Source: Erythrobacter oryzae (lineage in GTDB: Bacteria; Pseudomonadota; Alphaproteobacteria; Sphingomonadales; Sphingomonadaceae). From it: a stretch of 64,000 bases of DNA. Position 1 is the first letter of the stretch; each line of letters begins with the position of its first letter. The notes beneath the pieces were generated by a model, which saw only the letters and a list, made by a program, of their open reading frames with translations, was not told where the DNA came from and searched no databases. Made by a program: the position numbers and the translations under genes. Location of the stretch: the NCBI RefSeq assembly GCF_030271515.1, contig NZ_JASCXI010000005.1, positions 62,001 through 126,000 on the forward strand. The letters run 5' to 3'. Positions 31,833-40,852 of this stretch are shown in pieces.

Positions 31833-34049
31833 TCAGTTCTTGCCGTACTGGTAGTACTGGTACTGGTAGGAATAGTCGGCCCCCGCTTCCAGCGCGCGGT
31901 ACTTGGTCAGCACGCCGCCGAGCAGGTTGGCGCCCACCGCGCGCAGGCGGTTGATCGAGGTGCGGGCCTGCGCGAGGCTGGTGCGGTTGGCTTCGATCAC
32001 GAACACGGTCGCATCGACAACCTTCGCGATTTCCGCGGAGTCGGCGAGGCCCAGCATCGGGCTCGAATCGATGATGACCATCGAGTATTCCGCGCGCCGC
32101 TCCTCGACGAAATCGCGGAAGGCCTGCGAGGACACCAGCTCCACCGGGTTCGGCGGAACCCCCGCCACCGAAAGCACCGTGAGGTTTTCGCGCACGATGT
32201 CGATCTTGGCATCGTCGAAGCTGACATGGCCCAGCAGCACTTCGGCAAGCCCTGCCGGGGGCCGCTCGAGGTCCAGCAGCGCGTGCACCGAAGGCTTGCG
32301 CAAGTCGCCGTCGATCAGCAGCACGTTGCGGCCCAAACGCGCGAACAGCTGCGCGAGGATCAGCGAGGTCGTGCTCTTGCCTTCGGACGCCTGACTGCTG
32401 GTGAACTGCACCACCGCGCCGCGGCGCGGCACGGCGTAGTCGATCGTCGACCGGATCGCGGCATAGGCTTCCATGAGCGTGCTGAACTGGTTGGCTTCCT
32501 CGCCCTCCAGGTCCTCGGTCTTCACGAAAGGCGTCTGGCCGAGGAAGGTCAGGCCCAGACGATCCTCGATGTCCTCGCCGCGGCGGAACTGGTCGACGAA
32601 GGTCTCGCGCACCAGCGCAAGCCCGCCCGCTGCCGCAATCCCGAGCACCAGCGCGATCAGCAGATTGCGCGAAAGGCTGGGAGAGACCGGGCTGGTGGGC
32701 ACGGTGGCCGTATCGAGCGGCGTGATCGAGCTGCTCTGCAGGTTGGAACCGGTGTTGATCTGGTTGAAGCGGTCAAGCAGCGCCTTGAGCTGTTCGCGCA
32801 GCGCCTCGGCTTCGCGCTCCAGACCCGAATATTCGATGCTCTTGTCCTGCTCGACCATGGCCTTCGAGGTGACCGAGCCGAGTTCCTGCTCCATCGCGGC
32901 TTCCTGCTGGCGCGCGATCTGGAACTGGCTGCGGATCGAGGACTTCACGTCGGCCCCGGTGCGCTCGATCTGCTGATCGATGAAGGACAGCCGCGACCGG
33001 ATGTCCTTGATCGCGGGAAAATCGTCATTGTAGCGCTGGCGCAGCACCGCCAGCTCGGCGTTCAGCTTGGCGCGCTCCTCGGTCAGGCCCTGCACGACCG
33101 GGCTGCTGAGCACTTCGGGGATCTGCGAGGCGGGCAGGTTGGCGATCGCACGCCATTTCTGCTCGGCCGCAATGCGGTTGGCCCGGACGGTCGCGAAGGT
33201 CGCATTGACGCTCGAGAGGTTGGCCCCGACGATCGTGCTCGCACCGCCTTCCGGGTCGGTGCCCATGGTCTGCTGGGTGACGATGCCGGCATTGCGGGCA
33301 TAGGCGTTGGCCGCCAGTTCCGCCTCGTTCAGACGGCCGCGCACCTGCTCGATCTGTTGCATCAGATATTCGCGCGCATAGGCGTTGCTGTCGATGCTGC
33401 GGCGCACGTCGGTCTGCACGAAGGCGGCGGCATAGCCATTGGCGATCTCTGCCGCGAGGGCCGGCTTTTCCGAGGACGCACTGATCGCAATGATCAGCGC
33501 GCCGCCGGTCGTCTCGGCCGAGACGCTGCCGCGCAGGATGCCGGCGGCCATCTTGATCTTGTCTTCTTCCCACTGCGCGTCGGTGCGGTTGGACGGGCGG
33601 CTGGCTTCGACATCCGCACCGAGAAGATCGGTCCGCTTGCCGAAATTGAGCGCGCGGGCGACCTGCTCGGCAAGGCTGCGGCTCTGGATGATTTCGATCT
33701 GCGTCTGGATGTAGTTGTCGATTTCGCTCGCCGAAGCGATCGGCGATTCGACTTCCTGTCCCTCCATGATTTTGGTGCCCCAGGGCGAGACGCGCACGGT
33801 CGCGCTGGCCTGGTAGGTCGGCGGCGTCACCAATGTCAGCGCCACGCCCCCGATCAGGGCGAGGGCGATGATCGCTCCGATCAGCCAGCGCTGGCGGAAG
33901 AGCGCGCCGCGCAGCCAGGCAACGTCGATCTGCGGGCCCTTGGGCTGCTCCACCACGGTCGATGGCAGATACTGGTCGACCCACAGGTTGCCGCCGTTCG
34001 GTTCCGGGGCTTGGATGATGGATCGTTCGTTCATTAAAGCAAAATCCAT
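31833..34049 (-). CDS. Polysaccharide co-polymerase / bacterial tyrosine autokinase (Wzc/ExoP-like)
   Basis: 738 residues from the ATG at 34049 (an ATG at 34034 is an alternative; no start has a strong ribosome-binding site). An N-terminal membrane helix (about 55-75) begins the Wzz-type periplasmic domain, with long coiled-coil helices at about 200-450. A second membrane helix near 490 leads into the cytoplasmic BY-kinase. The kinase has SSQASEGKSTTS (Walker A), LLIDGDLRKPS (Walker A'), MVIIDSSPML (Walker B) and a tyrosine-rich tail (ADYSYQYQYYQYGKN) for autophosphorylation. It controls chain length and export together with the Wza-type lipoprotein encoded upstream. Confidence 0.9.
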   Translation of the reverse strand: MDFALMNERSIIQAPEPNGGNLWVDQYLPSTVVEQPKGPQIDVAWLRGALFRQRWLIGAIIALALIGGVALTLVTPPTYQASATVRVSPWGTKIMEGQEVESPIASASEIDNYIQTQIEIIQSRSLAEQVARALNFGKRTDLLGADVEASRPSNRTDAQWEEDKIKMAAGILRGSVSAETTGGALIIAISASSEKPALAAEIANGYAAAFVQTDVRRSIDSNAYAREYLMQQIEQVRGRLNEAELAANAYARNAGIVTQQTMGTDPEGGASTIVGANLSSVNATFATVRANRIAAEQKWRAIANLPASQIPEVLSSPVVQGLTEERAKLNAELAVLRQRYNDDFPAIKDIRSRLSFIDQQIERTGADVKSSIRSQFQIARQQEAAMEQELGSVTSKAMVEQDKSIEYSGLEREAEALREQLKALLDRFNQINTGSNLQSSSITPLDTATVPTSPVSPSLSRNLLIALVLGIAAAGGLALVRETFVDQFRRGEDIEDRLGLTFLGQTPFVKTEDLEGEEANQFSTLMEAYAAIRSTIDYAVPRRGAVVQFTSSQASEGKSTTSLILAQLFARLGRNVLLIDGDLRKPSVHALLDLERPPAGLAEVLLGHVSFDDAKIDIVRENLTVLSVAGVPPNPVELVSSQAFRDFVEERRAEYSMVIIDSSPMLGLADSAEIAKVVDATVFVIEANRTSLAQARTSINRLRAVGANLLGGVLTKYRALEAGADYSYQYQYYQYGKN

Positions 34050-34135
34050 GTTCTTGAGCACTGCGGGGTGCGCGCGCTTTTCATCATTCCCAACGCGCAA
34101 CCCGCCGCGTCATGCGGGCGACCGACCGATCAGGG

Positions 34136-34879
34136 TCAGTTGTTGTTCAGCCCGGCAACGGCAAACACGCCGAAGACCGGAAGGGCCTTGAGCAGGTCTT
34201 CCCAGAACGCCGAAAGGCCGTCAGTCCCCATCACCACGCGGTCGCCCGGTTCCAGCACCGGATCAAGCATCGTGCCCTGCCGTACCTGCTGGTAATCGAA
34301 CTTTGCGATCATGATCCCTTCCGGGCTTTCACGGAAGACGGCGACCTGATCGACCTTGGCGACCCGCTTCGGCCCGGCCGCCATCGCGATGGCGCCCGAA
34401 AGCCGGGTGCCCGGCTGGAAGCTGTAGACGCCCGGCTTTTCGACCGCACCTTCGACGGTGACCAGATGCGAGGCGAATTCGGTCACGTTCACGCTCACCA
34501 TCGGCGACTTCAGCCCGAGCGCGGCGAATCGGCGGGTGAGGTCCTGTTCGAACTGCTTGGCGGTCATCCCCGAGGCGGGGATCGAGCCGAGCATCGGGAG
34601 AGAGACATTGCCCTCCACCCCGATTCGTACCGCCTCGACGGTGAGATCGGGTTCGCGGAACACGGTCACGGAAATCTTGTCGGTCGGGCGCAGCAGATAG
34701 GTGCTCGGCCGGGCGACGCTGAAGGCGGCCTGCCCCAGGCTGCTGTCCGGCTGCGAGGCCGCAGCGCCGATCATCGGTTCCGGCGTCGACGCGCAGCCCG
34801 AAAGCGCCATTGCCGTCACGGCACCCAACATTGCGCCAAGCCCAGTTTTAATCCTGCGTTGCTTCACCACAGCCTCCAT
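34136..34879 (-). CDS. Polysaccharide export lipoprotein (Wza-like)
   Basis: 247 residues from the ATG at 34879 (a GTG a few codons further in has better ribosome-binding spacing). A lipoprotein signal peptide ends in the lipobox LSGC, with Cys29 lipidated. The Poly_export domain begins STYLLRPTDKISVTVFREPDL, and a SLBB-type segment VTVEGAVEKPGVYSFQPGTRLSGAIAMAAG follows. It forms the outer-membrane export channel with the Wzc-like kinase. It lacks the long C-terminal helix region of E. coli Wza (about 380 residues), so it belongs to the shorter class common in alphaproteobacteria. Confidence 0.88.
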   Translation of the reverse strand: MEAVVKQRRIKTGLGAMLGAVTAMALSGCASTPEPMIGAAASQPDSSLGQAAFSVARPSTYLLRPTDKISVTVFREPDLTVEAVRIGVEGNVSLPMLGSIPASGMTAKQFEQDLTRRFAALGLKSPMVSVNVTEFASHLVTVEGAVEKPGVYSFQPGTRLSGAIAMAAGPKRVAKVDQVAVFRESPEGIMIAKFDYQQVRQGTMLDPVLEPGDRVVMGTDGLSAFWEDLLKALPVFGVFAVAGLNNN

Positions 34880-35063
34880 CACATCCGCTTTTGGGCTTAT
34901 ACCCTCGGTTTCTGCGGTGCAACATTATTGCGGCCTTCCGAGGACGCTGGCTGGTTTCGGGTCGCCTTGGACTCTTCCGGATCGAGCCGAACTGATGCAA
35001 GAGCGTCACGCTGCTGTTGCCGGCAAGCCACCTCTTCGCTTTCGCATCCAGGAACACCGATCA

Positions 35064-35624
35064 ATGGCGTTTTCCGCTTCTTCGATCTTCAGCGTGAGTG
35101 CTGCAGGACTTTACGGCCTGGTCATGCTGGCTTGCGTTCTGGCAACGACAACGGCCGCAAGATACCGCCAGCTGCCGCACCATGCACGGACCTGGGCGAT
35201 GCTGGCCGCCATGTTCCTGTTGCTGGCATGCAATCGCTTTACCGGGTTCGAGGAATTTGTGCGCAGCCTGTTGCGCGAAGAGTTGAGGGTGTTCGGCACC
35301 TACGAAGATCGTCGCAGCGTGCAGGGGCCTCTGGCGGTCGCGGTGATCGTGCTGTTCAGCGCAGCGGTCGGCTGGAGCCTGTATTTCCGCTGGAGAACCG
35401 CGCGGGGGCAGCGGGACAGGGCGGTGCTGGTGGCGCTGGGTGCGGCGGTGGTGATGCTGGCTCTGGTGGTGATGCGGATCGTCTCGCTGCACCAGATGGA
35501 CACGCTGCTCTACGGGCCGCTCAAGCTGAACTGGATCGCGGATCTGGGGAGCAGCGTTGCAGTGCTTGGGGCGGCGCTGAAATATGTGAGGCTGGTCAGA
35601 CTGCGCAATGCCGGTCGGCGATGA
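35064..35624 (+). CDS. Hypothetical inner-membrane protein
   Basis: 186 residues from the ATG at 35064, with AGGA ten bases upstream. Five hydrophobic stretches (about residues 10-30, 45-60, 90-110, 120-140 and 155-170) separated by short Arg-rich loops. One longer loop (FEEFVRSLLREELRVFGTYEDRR) lies between helices two and three. No family is recognised. It lies on the opposite strand between wza and wecB and overlaps the end of wecB by 29 bases. Function unknown. Confidence 0.55.
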   Translation: MAFSASSIFSVSAAGLYGLVMLACVLATTTAARYRQLPHHARTWAMLAAMFLLLACNRFTGFEEFVRSLLREELRVFGTYEDRRSVQGPLAVAVIVLFSAAVGWSLYFRWRTARGQRDRAVLVALGAAVVMLALVVMRIVSLHQMDTLLYGPLKLNWIADLGSSVAVLGAALKYVRLVRLRNAGRR

Positions 35625-36741
35625 TCCGCGCGATCCGGCGGCTGGCGGTGCCGTCGCCATAGGGATTGTGCGCCTTGGCCATCGCCTCGTAGGCGCGCGG
35701 ATCGTCCAGTAGGCGGGATGTTTCGGCAACGATCACGGAAGCCTCTGCGCCCACCAGTTTGGCGGTGCCGGCAGTGACACCTTCCGGCCGCTCGGTCGTA
35801 TCGCGCATCACCAGCACCGGCTTGCCGAGGCTGGGGGCTTCTTCCTGGATGCCGCCGGAATCGGTCAGCACGATATCGCTCGCCGCCATCATCGCGACAA
35901 AATCGAGGTAATCGAGCGGATCGATCAGGGCGATGTTGTCGTGGCCCGCAAGCGCCGGGCGCATCACGCCGCCGACATTGGGATTGGGGTGCAGCGGATA
36001 GATGATCGCGACATCGTCGCGCGCGGCGAGCTGCTGCAAGCCCTTGGCGATCTCGACCATGCCGGCCCCGAAATTCTCGCGCCGGTGGGCGGTCACGGCG
36101 AGGATCCGCCTGCCTGCGAAGCGTTCACGCAGCGGCGCGATAGCCGGAGCCAGCGACGGATTTGCTGCAAGCCTTTGCTGCGCAAAAAACAGGGCGTCGA
36201 TCACCGTGTTGCCGGTGATGTGAATGGCGGCTGCGTCGACGTTCTCGGCGCGCAGGGCGGCCGCCGCGGTTTCGGTCGGGGCGAAGTGCAGATCGGTGAT
36301 GACCCCGGTGACCTTGCGGTTCACCTCCTCGGGCCAGGGCGAATAGATGTCGCCGCTGCGCAGCCCCGCCTCGACATGGCCGACGGGAATGCGCCGGAAA
36401 TAGCAGGCGAGGCTCGCCATCATGGTGGTGAGGGTGTCGCCGTGGACGAGCACCCGGTCGGGCTTCAAATCGTCGAGCGCCGCCCCGAAGCTGGTGAGGA
36501 TGCGGCTCGCCAGCCCGTCGAGCGTCTGGTCGGGCTGCATCAGGTCGAGGTCGACATCGGGCTCGATCCCGGCGAGCGCCAGAACGGAATCGAGCAGCTC
36601 GCGGTGCTGCGCGGTGACCACCACCTTGACGTCGAACAGCCCCGTCTCGCGCAGCGCGAAGACCACCGGGAACATCTTGATCGCTTCGGGCCGGGTGCCG
36701 AAGGTCACCACGAAGCGCGGTTTCGCGCGCTCGGAAGTCAT
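35596..36741 (-). CDS. wecB: UDP-N-acetylglucosamine 2-epimerase (non-hydrolysing)
   Basis: 381 residues. FGTRPEAIKMFPVV (11-24), GHVEAGLRSGDIYSPWPEE and TDSGGIQEEAPSLGKPVLVMRDTTERPEG are hallmark motifs of the non-hydrolysing epimerase, including the UDP-binding Ser-Gly-Gly and Glu residues. It interconverts UDP-GlcNAc and UDP-ManNAc. Its start overlaps the stop of wecC (ATGA, 36738-36741), so both steps to UDP-ManNAcA are coupled. Confidence 0.94.
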   Translation of the reverse strand: MTSERAKPRFVVTFGTRPEAIKMFPVVFALRETGLFDVKVVVTAQHRELLDSVLALAGIEPDVDLDLMQPDQTLDGLASRILTSFGAALDDLKPDRVLVHGDTLTTMMASLACYFRRIPVGHVEAGLRSGDIYSPWPEEVNRKVTGVITDLHFAPTETAAAALRAENVDAAAIHITGNTVIDALFFAQQRLAANPSLAPAIAPLRERFAGRRILAVTAHRRENFGAGMVEIAKGLQQLAARDDVAIIYPLHPNPNVGGVMRPALAGHDNIALIDPLDYLDFVAMMAASDIVLTDSGGIQEEAPSLGKPVLVMRDTTERPEGVTAGTAKLVGAEASVIVAETSRLLDDPRAYEAMAKAHNPYGDGTASRRIARIIADRHCAV

Positions 36742-38042
36742 CGCCGCAGCATGCCCCGCGTGTCGAACACGAGCTTGCCCGAAAGATCCTCGGAGCCCAG
36801 ATGCTTGAAGGCGGTGTGATCGACCAGCACGACGACAATCTCCGCCTGCCGGAGCCCGGCGTCAAGCGTCACCAGCTCGGCGCCCGTGCCGTCGAAAGCC
36901 TTGGGCAATTCGTCGGTGAAGGGTTCGACGACGAGGATGCGGTCGCCATGGGTGTGCGCGAGCGCCTCGGCGATCTCGAGCGCGGGGCTTTCGCGGAAGT
37001 CGTCGATGTCGGGCTTGAACGCGAGGCCGAGCAGCGCGACCTTGCCGTCGGGCGCCGCATCGAGCAGCGCGCGGATCTTGCCTTCGGTGTGGACCGCCTT
37101 GTGGTCGTTGACCTCGCGCGCGGTCTTCACCAGCCGCGCGGCCGAGGGTGCGCCCGCCACCAGAAACCACGGGTCGACCGCGATGCAATGCCCGCCGACG
37201 CCCGGGCCGGGCTGGAGGATGTTGACGCGCGGGTGACGGTTGGCGAGGCGGATCACCTCCCACACATCGACCCCGATCACATCGGCGATCATGGACAGCT
37301 CGTTGGCAAAGGCGATATTCACGTCGCGGAAGCTGTTCTCGACCAGCTTCACCGTCTCGGCGACGCGCGCGGTGGTGTAGAGGCAGTCGCCCTTCACGAA
37401 GCTGGTGTAGAGCACCGCCGCGCGCTCGGCGCAGGCGGGGGTGACGCCGCCGATCACGCGGTCGTTGTGGACCAGTTCGTTGACGATCCGGCCCGGCAAC
37501 ACACGCTCGGGGCAATAGGCGAGCGCGATGTCGGCCTCGTCATCGCTGCCGTCCTTGGGCACGACCAGATCGGGGCGCAGCTCGCTGATGATTTCGGCAA
37601 CGCGCTCGGTGGTGCCGACCGGTGAGGTGCTCTCGACGATTACGCAGGCCCCGGGCAGGATCTTGGGCGCGATCGCGCGCGCGGCGGCTTCGACATAGGT
37701 GATGTCGGGCGCCTTGCCCTCGCCCAGCGGGGTGGGTACGGCGATCATGTAGAAGCTGGCGGTGGGCACTTCGGTCGAGGCGACCAAAGTCTGGGCGGTG
37801 ATGGCGTCGTGCACCAGCTTGTCGAGATCGCGCTCCTCGATATGCACGCCGCCCGCATTGACCGTGTCGACCACGCGCTGCGACACGTCCACGCCGCACA
37901 CGCTCCACCCGTAGGAGGCGAGCAGCGCGGCGGTGGGCAAGCCGATATAGCCGAGGCCGATCACCGCAACCTGATGGTCGGGCGCGGGGTGGGCCAGAGC
38001 CTTGCGCCCGAGCGCGGCGGTGGCATCGAAAGGAGCGTTCAT
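36738..38042 (-). CDS. wecC: UDP-N-acetyl-D-mannosamine dehydrogenase
   Basis: 434 residues. NAD-binding VIGLGYIGLPTAALLASYG, then YCPERVLPG, and the catalytic cysteine in GPGVGGHCIAVDPWFL. The C-terminal UDP-binding LGLAFKPDIDDFRESPALEIA is complete. The paired epimerase makes UDP-ManNAc the probable substrate, oxidised twice to UDP-ManNAcA, an acidic sugar for the exopolysaccharide. Transcription probably begins in the 91-base gap 38043-38133, where a terminator for the preceding gene also lies. Confidence 0.92.
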   Translation of the reverse strand: MNAPFDATAALGRKALAHPAPDHQVAVIGLGYIGLPTAALLASYGWSVCGVDVSQRVVDTVNAGGVHIEERDLDKLVHDAITAQTLVASTEVPTASFYMIAVPTPLGEGKAPDITYVEAAARAIAPKILPGACVIVESTSPVGTTERVAEIISELRPDLVVPKDGSDDEADIALAYCPERVLPGRIVNELVHNDRVIGGVTPACAERAAVLYTSFVKGDCLYTTARVAETVKLVENSFRDVNIAFANELSMIADVIGVDVWEVIRLANRHPRVNILQPGPGVGGHCIAVDPWFLVAGAPSAARLVKTAREVNDHKAVHTEGKIRALLDAAPDGKVALLGLAFKPDIDDFRESPALEIAEALAHTHGDRILVVEPFTDELPKAFDGTGAELVTLDAGLRQAEIVVVLVDHTAFKHLGSEDLSGKLVFDTRGMLRR

Positions 38043-38090
38043 GCGGTCAGGGTCCCGGTTCTCGGGAGCCGTGATGGCCGCAAAGCCCTT

Positions 38091-38118
38091 AAAATCGCGT
38101 TAGGCTTGCCGCGATTTT
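38091..38118 (-). terminator. Rho-independent terminator-like hairpin
   Basis: Perfect arms AAAATCGCG (38091-38099) and CGCGATTTT (38110-38118) around a 10-base loop, 15 bases after the stop of the glycosyltransferase gene. The U-run of the minus-strand transcript is the end of the stem itself. It separates that gene from wecC. Confidence 0.6.
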
Positions 38119-38133
38119 ACCATGTGAAGCGGC

Positions 38134-39384
38134 TTACTTCGCCAGCGCTTGGGTATAGGCGGCGAGCAAGGGCGTGATCTGGTGCTGCCAGTTCAATTCA
38201 TTGACCACCCGCTCGCGGCCATAGGCGCCCATCCGCTCGCGCGCGGCGGGATCGTCGACCAGCGCGACGATCTTCTCGGCCATGTCGACCGGGTTGTTCG
38301 CCTCGGCATAGAGCGAGGCTTCCTGCGCCGAGAACCGCCCCTCGGTCACGTCGAACTGCACCATGGCTTTTCCGAGGCTCATATATTCCATGATCTTGTT
38401 CATGGTCGACTTGTCGTTCATCGCGTTGACCCGGTCGGGGTTCACGCCGAGGTCCATGGTCGAGAGCACTTCGAACAGGTCCTGATCGGGCGCGCGGCCG
38501 GTGAAGGTGATGTAGTCGCCAAGGCCGCGGCGCGCGGTCATGTCCTTCAGCTCGGCCAGCGCCGGGCCGCCGCCGACAAGGACGAACTGGATGTCCTCGC
38601 GGCCCTTCTGGCGCACGAGGTGATCCACGGCGTCGATCAAGAGGTCGATCCCCTCCTGCTCGCCCATCACCCCGACATAGCCGACCATATGCGCGCGGCC
38701 GTTCTTCCAGCTCTCCACCGGAGCGACGCGCTTGAGCTTCGACAGGTCAGGCCCGGAGCGCACCACATGCACCCGCTCAGGTCTCATCCCGCCGCGCTCG
38801 ACGGCGATCTTGCGGTAGGAGTGGTTGGTCGCGATCGAGACGTCGGCGGCCATGAAGGTCAGCTTCTCGAACAGCACCATCAGCCGCCAGAAGAAGCCGC
38901 GCTTGTTGAACTTGGCTTCGTAGAGCTCGGGATTGATGTCGTGGTGATCGAAGATGTAGCGCACGCCCAGCAGCTTGAACGGCAGCGCGACGAGGAAGAT
39001 GAGATCGGGCGGATTGCAGCCCTGGATCACGTCGATCCGGCGCTTCAAATGGATCTTCCACGCCAGCACCGTCTCCCAGAACAGCGCTGCGCCATATTCG
39101 GCGAAGAAGCCGATCGCGCCCTTGGCTTCGAGCGGTAGCGGGTGGCGGTGGATTTCGATGCCATCGATGACTTCGAAGCGGCTCTCGTAGCCCTTGCCCG
39201 TCGGGCAGATGATCGAGACCTGCGCGCCCGCCGCCTTGAGCGTCCGCGCCTCCTGCCACACCCGCCGGTCGAAAGGCAGGGGGAGGTTCTCGACCACGAT
39301 CAGCACGTGGCGGCCCTTGAGCGGCTCGCCCTCGATGACCGCGGGGATGCCTTCCTCGGCGGCAATGGTGGCGGGCGCGTTCAT
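38134..39384 (-). CDS. Glycosyltransferase family 4 (WbuB-like)
   Basis: 416 residues, GT-B fold. N-terminal HVLIVVENLPLPFDRRVWQEARTL is typical of this GT4 group (WbuB/WcaI-like). FDHHDINPELYEAKF and ATNHSYRKIAVERGG follow, and the donor site is MNKIMEYMSLGKAMVQFDVTEGR. It starts two bases after the stop of the sugar-nucleotide dehydrogenase gene. It probably adds an aminosugar or uronic acid to the lipid-linked repeat unit. Confidence 0.87.
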   Translation of the reverse strand: MNAPATIAAEEGIPAVIEGEPLKGRHVLIVVENLPLPFDRRVWQEARTLKAAGAQVSIICPTGKGYESRFEVIDGIEIHRHPLPLEAKGAIGFFAEYGAALFWETVLAWKIHLKRRIDVIQGCNPPDLIFLVALPFKLLGVRYIFDHHDINPELYEAKFNKRGFFWRLMVLFEKLTFMAADVSIATNHSYRKIAVERGGMRPERVHVVRSGPDLSKLKRVAPVESWKNGRAHMVGYVGVMGEQEGIDLLIDAVDHLVRQKGREDIQFVLVGGGPALAELKDMTARRGLGDYITFTGRAPDQDLFEVLSTMDLGVNPDRVNAMNDKSTMNKIMEYMSLGKAMVQFDVTEGRFSAQEASLYAEANNPVDMAEKIVALVDDPAARERMGAYGRERVVNELNWQHQITPLLAAYTQALAK

Positions 39385-39386
39385 CG

Positions 39387-40652
39387 TCAGGCGATGGCGC
39401 TGGTGTCGACCACCTTCGCCTTGTCGACGTTGATGGTGTCGATCAGGCGGTTGGTGGCGATGATGCGCGCGTAGTCGCGGCTTTCGGCAGCAGCCTTGTC
39501 GACCATCAGCCCGTCGATCCGCGGCAGCACCGAATAGGCATAGCCGAGGTTCTGGCCGACCAGATTGTCGGGCGCGACCTTGGGATCGTAGATGTCGAGA
39601 TCATAGCCCGCTTCGAGCAGCTTCCTCGCCATGTCGACCGCCGGGCTTTCGCGCAGGTCATCGGTCTCCAGCTTGAAGGCGAGGCCGACCAGCAGCACCT
39701 TCGCGCCCGGCTCGATCCCGGCCGTGGCGTGCAGGAACTGGTGGTGCTTGTGCGCCTCGTTGGAGCGGATCAGCGAGTCGACGAGGTGCGTGGCAGAGCC
39801 GGTGTCGGCGGCGATATACTGGAGTGCGCGCACATCCTTGGGCAGGCACGATCCGCCAAAGGCGCCGCCGGGGCGGGTGTAATAGGCGGAGAGGTTGAGC
39901 TTGGTGTCGCTTTTGAAGATCGCGTGGACTTCCTTCGCCGAAATGCCGAGGTTCTGGCACACGCGCCCGATCTCGTTGGCGAAGGCGACCTTGACCGCGT
40001 GCCACGAATTATCGACGAACTTGGTGATCTCCGCCTCGCGCAGGCCCACTTCGAAGACCGGCGCGTCGATGCCTTCGTTGAGCTTCGCCATGTTGGCGGA
40101 CGGCTTGCCGCCAAGCGTGCCGATGACGATCTTGGGCGGGTGGAAGAAGTCATCGATCGCGGTGGCTTCGCGCAGGAATTCGGGGTTGTAGACCAGCTCG
40201 ACCGCGCTCGCGGCGGCGTCGCCCAAGTGGCTCTCGAGGATCGGCCAGATGATGTTCTCGCAGGAACCGGGCCGCATGGTCGAACGGTAGGCGAGGGTCA
40301 GCGGGGTCTTGCGATCGGGCTTGAGCGCAGCGGCGATCGCGCGGGTGACCTGCGCGATGTAGCTCATGTTGTGCGCGCCATCGACGCCGCTCGGCGTGCC
40401 GACGCAGACGATGGCGATGTCGGCATCGTCGAGCTCGTCGGTGAGCTTCGTTGTCGCCTTCACGCGGCCATCGGCATGGGCGGCGGCGAGCAGATCGTCG
40501 AGCCCGGGTTCGTAGACCGGCGCACGCCCCTCATTGAGGGCGGCGACCTTGGCCTCGCTGACGTCGACCCCGATGATCGTGTGGCCCTGACTGGCAATGC
40601 AGCCCGCAGCAGTCGAGCCGACATAACCCAGTCCGAAAATGGCAACTTTCAC
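39387..40652 (-). CDS. UDP-glucose/GDP-mannose dehydrogenase family enzyme
   Basis: 421 residues from a GTG at 40652 with AGGGGA seven bases upstream; the open frame further upstream is not coding-like. NAD-binding AIFGLGYVGSTAAGCIASQGH, VYEPGLDDLL, the catalytic cysteine in GGAFGGSCLPKDVRAL, and LVGLAFKLETDDLRESPAVDMA. The motif spacing and GGAFGGSCLPKD resemble GDP-mannose 6-dehydrogenase (AlgD) at least as much as UDP-glucose dehydrogenase. It supplies a uronic acid nucleotide for the polymer. Which hexose is oxidised is not decided by sequence reading. Confidence 0.85.
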   Translation of the reverse strand: MKVAIFGLGYVGSTAAGCIASQGHTIIGVDVSEAKVAALNEGRAPVYEPGLDDLLAAAHADGRVKATTKLTDELDDADIAIVCVGTPSGVDGAHNMSYIAQVTRAIAAALKPDRKTPLTLAYRSTMRPGSCENIIWPILESHLGDAAASAVELVYNPEFLREATAIDDFFHPPKIVIGTLGGKPSANMAKLNEGIDAPVFEVGLREAEITKFVDNSWHAVKVAFANEIGRVCQNLGISAKEVHAIFKSDTKLNLSAYYTRPGGAFGGSCLPKDVRALQYIAADTGSATHLVDSLIRSNEAHKHHQFLHATAGIEPGAKVLLVGLAFKLETDDLRESPAVDMARKLLEAGYDLDIYDPKVAPDNLVGQNLGYAYSVLPRIDGLMVDKAAAESRDYARIIATNRLIDTINVDKAKVVDTSAIA

Positions 40653-40852
40653 GATCGATCCCCTGAAGTGCGACCCTCCGGACGCCGACCGCGTAGCAAG
40701 CGGGTCGGCGTGTTGCAATGCACAAGAGGCGTCCGGAGCGACGAAGATACCGGTGCATGCGGCGCATTCCGGCAGGAGGTCCGGGGCTGGCAATGTCGGC
40801 ACTTGCCCTCGGTCGGGCGGCTTGCTTAAGGCGGGGGCAGAGGGAGAGACAT

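Noticed and set aside
31692-34037. Long plus-strand frame opposite the tyrosine autokinase
   Set aside because: Low-complexity Arg/Gly/His translation without motifs; the minus-strand kinase has complete Walker motifs and tail.
40802-40852. Upstream start of the CoA-transferase gene at 40718
   Set aside because: Residues before the ATG at 40853 are Arg-rich and overlap the divergent dehydrogenase's leader; the good ribosome-binding site is before 40853.
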